DNA of 7,350 bases from an archaeon (GTDB taxonomy: Archaea > Aenigmatarchaeota > Aenigmatarchaeia > GW2011-AR5 > GCA-2688965), in NCBI GenBank assembly GCA_002688965.1, contig NZEE01000078.1:1-7350 (forward strand), in the 5' to 3' direction. Below are positions 1 through 5,149 of this stretch, piece by piece. Position 1 is the first letter of the stretch; every line of letters begins with the position of its first letter. The notes beneath the pieces are model-generated. The model was given only the letters and a program-made list of their open reading frames with translations. It had not been told where the DNA came from and made no database searches. The position numbers were made by a program, and so were the translations under genes.

Positions 1-38
1 ACCTCTACGAAACCCTTATCAAGAACTTCTTTTTTCAT
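1..38 (-). CDS. thyX: Flavin-dependent thymidylate synthase ThyX, N-terminal fragment cut by the window edge
   Basis: Only the first 12 codons and two bases of a thirteenth are present; the gene continues past the left edge. It starts at the ATG at 38-36 and reads MKKEVLDKGFVE followed by a GT- codon (Val). This matches the characteristic ThyX opening, in which a short beta strand of the form (I/V)LDKGFVEL precedes a V(M)G(N/D)DL segment; the Thermotoga maritima enzyme begins in the same way. ThyX makes dTMP from dUMP using methylene-tetrahydrofolate and FAD/NADPH, and is common in AT-rich phage genomes. The start is supported by an AAAGG ribosome-binding site nine bases upstream. The defining RHR motif and the catalytic residues lie outside the window, so the assignment rests on about a dozen residues. 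The 50-base gap before it contrasts with the abutting genes upstream and may mean separate expression, but no promoter can be confidently placed. Confidence 0.6.
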   Translation of the reverse strand, partial: MKKEVLDKGFVE

Positions 39-47
39 AACTTATAA

Positions 48-52
48 CCTTT
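48..52 (-). promoter_or_regulatory. Ribosome-binding site of the probable thyX gene
   Basis: AAAGG is read on the minus strand, nine bases before the ATG at 38-36. It lies in the otherwise A/T-only part of the 39-88 gap and is the main support for treating the edge fragment as a real gene start. The rest of the gap is low-complexity A/T with a TATATATA stretch near 56-64. No stable GC stem followed by a T-run is visible, so I call no terminator there. Confidence 0.55.
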
Positions 53-88
53 ATCTATATATATTAAATTAAATCCTCAAAAAACAAA

Positions 89-970
89 TTAACTGTAAGA
101 ACGTTTGAAAGGTTTACTCCATCGCTTCTTTTGGTGTGCACGTTGATAGGACTTTCGGGCCCTCTTCCACCACCCCACATCCATAGTAGTGATTTTTGCT
201 TTTTTTGTTGGAATATGTCCTATTGCTTCCATATATTCTTCATGATTTCTTCCTACCATCCAATATCCATTTTTCATCAAATGCACCTTTTTTAGTCCCA
301 ATCCCAAAGCAGCTGTTTTTGCTTCTTCTCTAGTTTTATATTGATAATCGTGATATTCTAATAATTTTAATGCATTTTTAGCTTTTTTTTCTACAGTCAA
401 ATCCTCTTTTGTATAAAATTCAAGTGGATTTAATAAATCTTCAATTCCAGGTAAAGTTTTATCTGCTTCTTTCAATGTTTTTGTATTCTGAAGTTTAATA
501 TCACCTTCTGAACCATTTAACTTCCAATCCAAACTAACCTTATCATAAAATATTGAATGCATACCAAATTGTTGTTCTTTAATTTCAAATATTCTCTGTG
601 ATGTATCATCATTTCTTCTAGCAAAAAATCGTTTAATTGTACCTTTTTTTCTATGTTTTTTAAGTACTATTAATTTATGCGAGTTGAAATAAAATTCTCT
701 ATTATTAGTTGATGATACACCTTTTGCTAATTTATATTGTCCATAATTTGTAAGCCAAAATTTCTTTTTTGGACGTAAAATATTTCGATTTTTATCGACA
801 ATAACTTCCTCTTTAGTTTTTTTATATATAATATAAAATGATTTTCCTGCTTTTAATGGATAATTATCTGAATAAATAAGAGTATATCTGTTTGCAACAA
901 ATGGCCCAATAACTCTTTCAATACTCTTTAATTTAATTTTCCCACTTACCATATAATCTAAAATATTCAT
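89..970 (-). CDS. Basic protein of unknown function, coupled to the baseplate hub gene
   Basis: I do not recognise this 293-residue protein. It has no signal peptide, no membrane segment and no cysteine. Residues 1-130 are beta-prone and rich in Lys, Tyr and Phe (SFYIIYKKTKEE, KKFWLTNYGQYKL). Residues 145-200 are more acidic and contain a short LPGIEDLLNPLEFYTKEDL stretch. Residues 211-251 look like a compact helix-strand unit: a YKTREEAKTAALGLGLKKVH helix, then a NGYWMVGRNHEEY strand and turn. This recalls small Cys-containing phage modules of the pattern 'EEA..A..LGC.G.H....WMPC..HEEY', but the cysteines are missing; that resemblance is from memory and weak. The last 38 residues carry 14 Lys/Arg against one Asp, with three Trp, suggesting contact with nucleic acid or another polyanion. 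The ATG at 970 lies two bases after the hub stop codon with AGG six bases upstream, so the start is well supported. A virion or baseplate accessory role is inferred only from position. Confidence 0.85.
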   Translation of the reverse strand: MNILDYMVSGKIKLKSIERVIGPFVANRYTLIYSDNYPLKAGKSFYIIYKKTKEEVIVDKNRNILRPKKKFWLTNYGQYKLAKGVSSTNNREFYFNSHKLIVLKKHRKKGTIKRFFARRNDDTSQRIFEIKEQQFGMHSIFYDKVSLDWKLNGSEGDIKLQNTKTLKEADKTLPGIEDLLNPLEFYTKEDLTVEKKAKNALKLLEYHDYQYKTREEAKTAALGLGLKKVHLMKNGYWMVGRNHEEYMEAIGHIPTKKAKITTMDVGWWKRARKSYQRAHQKKRWSKPFKRSYS

Positions 971-972
971 AA

Positions 973-3900
973 TTAACCTGCACCACCATCAGCTGATGGT
1001 GGACCTGAAGGAATTAATGAGATCCAGACACCATCTTGACCATAATATCCACTAACATCATTATTACTACCTTGTTCCACAATATTTCCAAGGATATCTA
1101 ATCCATGTATTTCTGAATTATATTCAGGGGGTGCTCCTGATACAGAATCCGTATCCATATACTTAGGATTATTATACAATGGTACAATATTTCCACCACC
1201 ATCAATTGTAGTTTGTTCCGCTAAAAATTTCTCCATTGCGACACCAATTTCTGTAGATTCGCTCGAAAATAAGAATGTTTCATGCTCATCCCTATTCTCA
1301 TAAAACCAATCTAAAAATTTTGTTCCAGGACTTTCTTCAAGAAAAATTTGATCTATATTAGCACTATCTAATAAACTTGCATAAGAAACTAAACTAGTCT
1401 CATTCCAATGACTCCACCCTACCATGTTTTCAGTTCCTTCGGTAATAACAGTTGCCTTCAGTAAAAGTCCATCCTTATATTCCTTATGTATTTTTATTTC
1501 TTCATCTGTCATTAAATTATATGGTAATACTCCCATAGGAACTCGTGTTTGATCTATCGCAGTAGTAGTCTGAGGTGTTGTAACTACCGCCGTTTCCGTC
1601 AGTTCATCATATTGTACAATGGGGGTAACGGCAATAGACTCAACCGATTCACGCCATTCTTCACTAGTCATACTTTCAGGTTTTGGATGACTAACTGAAT
1701 ATTCATATATTGTCGATGGCATAGCAGTAGATTCTTCAATAAGATCCATTTGTGCATCCGTTAAATCATCATGTGTCTCAATAGCTTCTCGTTTAAGTTT
1801 AAGTCGATCTTCATCATTAACTTCCAGTGGTATTGAAACCCGTATCTGACCTTTAATAGTAGTATACCATCCAGTTGAATCAATTTTATGACTTACTCCC
1901 ATTACCTGAAAACATGCCATTTCTTGATATCTTTTTGGTAAATAAGAACTTTGAAATGCATTTCCTGGAAATACTCCACCTATACCATCAAGTTCAAGTT
2001 CAAGTTCAACAGGAATTAATGGATCTGTACCGCTTACTATATTATTTCTTCCACTCTTTAATTTATATTGTAATATATGTTTAACTTCAGGTTTCATTAT
2101 TACAGGATGTGCGTCAGCATTTGAAAACATAAAAGGAGCTGTTCCATGTCCCCAAAACTTTTTATGACTCTTCCAGTATATATCCCAGTCATAAATATCC
2201 CAAATGCCTTCAGGATCCCAAGCACCTGTTGTTTTTCCTCCACCCAATTGATATAACTTCCATTTAGCTTGATATTCAATCATATCCTTATCTGTTGTTA
2301 TAAGATCCTTTGCTACAACATTTCCAGCTTTATCTATTTCTAACTCCGCATTTGTAATTTTCAATCTACTTTGTAATGCTTCTCTTTGTTCCAAAAAAAT
2401 ATTATTTAAAATTGTAGGGTATACAATTGTACCTCCACTTGTATGTTCTTCACTATCTGCTTCAACCCCTAAAACTAAATTTCCATCATTACTCATAGGA
2501 TGTGCCGTTGAACTACCAAAACTTAAATTTCTAGCAGATGGGAAACTAGAATCATCTGAAATTAAATTTCTATATCTCGTATTTCTCAGTTCTTCCAAAG
2601 TTTTTTCGCCCTGAGTTTCATCTGGTTTAAACATTTTTCCCCATGCTAAAGCTGCTCTTTCATCAAAATCTTGAGTTCCTCCTTCTCCCTCACTGCCTAG
2701 TGATTTATTAGACCCATACATGGCTGCTAATTGCATTCTTTTTGGAAGTTTAGCAGACAAAGTTTGTGATTTTACCATTGAATTTTTTTCCCAAACTGGA
2801 AATTCAAAAAGTTTATTTATATCTGTAAATTTTCCATTCTCTTTTTTATCAGTACTCTTATTTTCTTTTAATAACATATCTTCAACTGGAGTATCTGTTG
2901 TACCTCTATCTCTAATTACAATCGTATTTCCATTATCCTCTAAATCCATACCAAAATTGAAAATTCCACCATACTCATTTGAAAACCCGTCCCAAACAGA
3001 TGTAACAAAATCTTCTAAAGTAGCTATTCCAATAGCTTTATCCATTAAATATCCAACGTTAAAATATATATTTCTTATAAATCCTTCTGTTTCAGAACAT
3101 ATACCAACTTTATGTTCCAGCAGTTTTTCCCTTTTTTCATCAGTGATATCACCATCTGATAATTTATCAAGCCAGAACAACATTTCCTCTTCAGTTTGTG
3201 GACTAAAAGATATTGGTGTTGGAAAGTAATTATCCGGATCCTTTAGACTTTCCGGAGAATATTGACCAAATGGTTTAAAATTTTTATTACCATCTTCCTC
3301 TCCCACCATATATATTGTATTATTTATACATGCATACCTAATTTTATTAGATAAATTATCATCTTTCATTATTAAAAATTTACTAGAATCTGTAGTAATT
3401 AAAGCTTTAGAATTTCTAATTTTAACAGATTGATGTCCAACTTCAGTTCCTGTATCATCGTATATTGGTTCAATACTTCGTATTATACCTTGTGCTGATT
3501 TAGCTGTCCCAACTCCAGAAATTGTACCAAAAAATCTACTAAGAACATTATCTTCAAACCATCCCCAGGTACAAAATAATCCTGGAATTACATTTTCATT
3601 TTTCCCTGTTTTATTTATCCATCTAGGCCATATAATTTGAGCACTATTTCTTGCTTCAGAACTACCATGCACACCAAATGTTCGTTTTACTTGTGAAGCA
3701 AAATCTTGCATATAAGTTTTAAAACTAACATAGGGAATAAGATCTTTCCAATGTTTTATAGGCAATGTCGAGAATTCTGTATGCTCTTCTGTAAGTGCTT
3801 TCCCGGTGAAATCTTGCTTATCCATTATCTTATTTAATCCCTCTTTTAGTTTTTCTGTCGCCTCTACTCCTGATGGTAATAGTCCATCATCATCACTTGC

Positions 3901-4848
3901 TACAAATTTGTTACTCCAATCAAAAAATCCACTTCCTTGTTTTAATAAAAGTGGTAAGTTTAAAGCTTGTCCATTTATATCTGTCTTTATAACTCGTTGA
4001 AATGATGAAACTCCTTGTGAAATAAGAGTTGTGGTGCAATCAAATCCACCATTATCATTTACACTCCATTCAAAATTTTGAACTTTTCCTAACAAAGCAT
4101 CATAATTTCCTTTTTGCTTAAGCACATACTCTGGCATCTTATATACCATATCTTCAAAATACTGTTTATCAAATTCTTTTTTATTCTCTGCGTCCGTTTT
4201 AAAAAGTGGATATGGTTCAACATCTTTTAATGCACCAACGCCTGACCATCCCCAATCAAGAAAAACCGATTTACCATGATGAAGAAAATGTGGCATTAAT
4301 CTATTTAAATCTTCCCAAGTCCAACAAGACCAAGTTATAGTTGCCGTTCTTGTTGCACCAAGCTTCATTCCACCACCTTTATATTCTACATCAACATTTG
4401 TTATTCCTGGCATTGGTCTAAACGGCATATCCCCACTGACATAATATTTGCCATATATTGTATCATATTTAGTGTGTTTTGGTTCGTGTATTTCTGTCCA
4501 ACCTTCAGTCCATTCCGCTGGGTTTGGACCATCCATTCCAGTATGTTCTGTCTTTTTTGCTTCAACAGTTGTAGAAGTTCTTTTTCCCCAAGCGTTACCT
4601 ACCAAATTTCCATTGTCATCGGCCTCACCGCCCATTAAAATAACTGGTTTATTTCCACCACTAGACCACTCTGTAGAAAGCGATATCATCCTCAACCAAG
4701 TAGACCGTGCAAACATATAATTCTTATCTACACCCTTAACATCAGCTCTTGTACTACCTATAGAATATTTAGGACTTTTGTCCAACATATTCATTTTTTC
4801 AAAAAGTGTTTCTTGAATATTATTATGTATTGGTGTAAATACAAGCAT
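973..4848 (-). CDS. Very large baseplate hub-like structural protein (1291 aa)
   Basis: This is probably the central baseplate hub, the ring through which the tail tube and spike connect (role of T4 gp27 / P2 gpD-type proteins). Residues about 145-202 hold a conserved-looking block beginning FRPMPGITNVDVEYKGGG and ending FLDWGWSG, which resembles a hub tube-like domain. A second DWGW-like site, CTWGWFEDNVLSRFFG, occurs at about 426-441 and may mark a second related domain. Residues about 945-1010 form another phage-typical block: LELELDGIGGVFPGNAF, then SSYLPKRYQ, then FQVMGVSHKID and TTIKGQIRV. Five Trp lie within 877-899. Beyond about residue 1010 is an acidic, Ser/Thr/Glu-rich extension of about 280 residues ending in SGPPSADGGAG, which I cannot assign. 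T4 gp27 is about 390 residues, so this is more than three times larger. No lysozyme or peptidase motif is visible. The ATG at 4848 lies one base after the LysM stop with no good Shine-Dalgarno; an in-frame stop just upstream excludes extension. Hub identity is inferred from motif memory and gene order. Confidence 0.8.
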   Translation of the reverse strand: MLVFTPIHNNIQETLFEKMNMLDKSPKYSIGSTRADVKGVDKNYMFARSTWLRMISLSTEWSSGGNKPVILMGGEADDNGNLVGNAWGKRTSTTVEAKKTEHTGMDGPNPAEWTEGWTEIHEPKHTKYDTIYGKYYVSGDMPFRPMPGITNVDVEYKGGGMKLGATRTATITWSCWTWEDLNRLMPHFLHHGKSVFLDWGWSGVGALKDVEPYPLFKTDAENKKEFDKQYFEDMVYKMPEYVLKQKGNYDALLGKVQNFEWSVNDNGGFDCTTTLISQGVSSFQRVIKTDINGQALNLPLLLKQGSGFFDWSNKFVASDDDGLLPSGVEATEKLKEGLNKIMDKQDFTGKALTEEHTEFSTLPIKHWKDLIPYVSFKTYMQDFASQVKRTFGVHGSSEARNSAQIIWPRWINKTGKNENVIPGLFCTWGWFEDNVLSRFFGTISGVGTAKSAQGIIRSIEPIYDDTGTEVGHQSVKIRNSKALITTDSSKFLIMKDDNLSNKIRYACINNTIYMVGEEDGNKNFKPFGQYSPESLKDPDNYFPTPISFSPQTEEEMLFWLDKLSDGDITDEKREKLLEHKVGICSETEGFIRNIYFNVGYLMDKAIGIATLEDFVTSVWDGFSNEYGGIFNFGMDLEDNGNTIVIRDRGTTDTPVEDMLLKENKSTDKKENGKFTDINKLFEFPVWEKNSMVKSQTLSAKLPKRMQLAAMYGSNKSLGSEGEGGTQDFDERAALAWGKMFKPDETQGEKTLEELRNTRYRNLISDDSSFPSARNLSFGSSTAHPMSNDGNLVLGVEADSEEHTSGGTIVYPTILNNIFLEQREALQSRLKITNAELEIDKAGNVVAKDLITTDKDMIEYQAKWKLYQLGGGKTTGAWDPEGIWDIYDWDIYWKSHKKFWGHGTAPFMFSNADAHPVIMKPEVKHILQYKLKSGRNNIVSGTDPLIPVELELELDGIGGVFPGNAFQSSYLPKRYQEMACFQVMGVSHKIDSTGWYTTIKGQIRVSIPLEVNDEDRLKLKREAIETHDDLTDAQMDLIEESTAMPSTIYEYSVSHPKPESMTSEEWRESVESIAVTPIVQYDELTETAVVTTPQTTTAIDQTRVPMGVLPYNLMTDEEIKIHKEYKDGLLLKATVITEGTENMVGWSHWNETSLVSYASLLDSANIDQIFLEESPGTKFLDWFYENRDEHETFLFSSESTEIGVAMEKFLAEQTTIDGGGNIVPLYNNPKYMDTDSVSGAPPEYNSEIHGLDILGNIVEQGSNNDVSGYYGQDGVWISLIPSGPPSADGGAG
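977..979 (-). promoter_or_regulatory. Ribosome-binding site of the basic 293-residue protein
   Basis: A minimal AGG (in context GCAGGTTAATTATG) sits six bases before the ATG at 970-968. It overlaps the last sense codons of the hub gene, whose TAA stop at 975-973 falls between this site and the start. The arrangement fits re-initiation by ribosomes finishing the hub gene. Confidence 0.4.
1988..2009 (-). repeat. Short in-frame hexanucleotide tandem repeat inside the hub gene
   Basis: A 6-base unit (TCAAGT as written on the plus strand) is repeated about 3.7 times without mismatch. On the coding strand it encodes alternating Glu-Leu, giving VELELELDG at about residues 945-953 of the hub. Since the unit is two codons long, copy changes would add or remove Glu-Leu pairs without breaking the frame. 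The alternating pattern also suits an exposed beta strand, so selection on the protein could explain it. Confidence 0.7.
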
Positions 4849-4849
4849 A

Positions 4850-5149
4850 TTAATACGATGCTGCTTTTAATTGAATGAGAATTGGTTCAATCTCAATTGG
4901 TATTCTTATTTGTTTTGTAGGATCTAATCTTATAGTTCCTTTATCTATATCATTTGCCTTTGCAATAATCCACCATAAAGAAGTATCACCATAATGTTTA
5001 AAAGCAATTATATCTAATCTATCACCATATTTAGGATATATAAAAATATCAGTATCTCTAATAGGTATACGAGGATATATAGTTGGTTTAAGAACTCTTC
5101 GACCATCTTTATTTTTTTTTATTTTTGTGTGTGCGTATCTAGTTGACAT
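4850..5149 (-). CDS. LysM-like baseplate wedge protein, T4 gp53 type (99 aa)
   Basis: This is a small single-domain protein. After a basic N-terminus (about residues 1-20, TKIKKNKDGRR), residues about 34-85 form a LysM-like fold. The sequence FIYPKYGDRLDIIAFKHYGD is followed by SLWWIIAKANDI and by a closing LDPTKQIRIPIE strand. The order 'strand, GDRLD.IA...YGD..LWW.IA.AN.I, ..P.Q.RIP' is the form seen in phage baseplate LysM proteins such as T4 gp53 and in the Afp7 component of contractile injection systems. In these the domain holds baseplate or tube parts together; it does not necessarily bind peptidoglycan. At 99 residues it is about half the length of T4 gp53 and is essentially the LysM domain alone. 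The ATG directly follows the upstream TAA stop with no gap, and a good GAGGG site lies seven bases upstream. The fold is fairly secure; the precise position in the baseplate is inferred. Confidence 0.85.
   Translation of the reverse strand: MSTRYAHTKIKKNKDGRRVLKPTIYPRIPIRDTDIFIYPKYGDRLDIIAFKHYGDTSLWWIIAKANDIDKGTIRLDPTKQIRIPIEIEPILIQLKAASY

Noticed and set aside
54..82. Possible sigma70-type promoter on the minus strand (TTTTGA, 17 bases, TATAGA) before thyX
   Set aside because: The predicted transcript start, near 47, would fall after the AAAGG ribosome-binding site at 52-48, so the message would lack it. In such A/T-only sequence these hexamers arise by chance.
39..88. Terminator in the gap after the 293-residue gene
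   Set aside because: There is no GC-containing inverted repeat followed by a T-run on the minus strand; the ATATATAT stretch is self-complementary but too weak to be called a terminator.
1875..4720. Plus-strand open stretches at 1875-2084, 2720-3229, 3806-4000 and 4448-4720
   Set aside because: They lie antisense inside the hub gene. Their translations are Ser/Phe/Pro-rich low-complexity products expected from the complement of AT-rich coding sequence. They have no gene-like spacing and match no family I know.
973..4848. Tail lysozyme or peptidase domain in the large hub protein
   Set aside because: Reading through the protein I found no lysozyme-type catalytic pattern, NlpC/P60 Cys-His arrangement or metallopeptidase HxxE-type motif in a convincing context.
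5112..5120. A9 run near the start of the LysM-like gene as a programmed slippage site or frameshift error
   Set aside because: The frame as given reads straight through into an intact LysM-like domain with a good start and a stop abutting the next gene, so no shift is needed. The run is in a Lys-rich stretch (KIKKNKDG).
4850..5149. LysM protein as a peptidoglycan-binding lysis or cell-wall protein
   Set aside because: It has no signal peptide, catalytic domain or repeated LysM units, and lies between two baseplate-type genes. The LWWIIAKAN form fits baseplate LysM proteins better.
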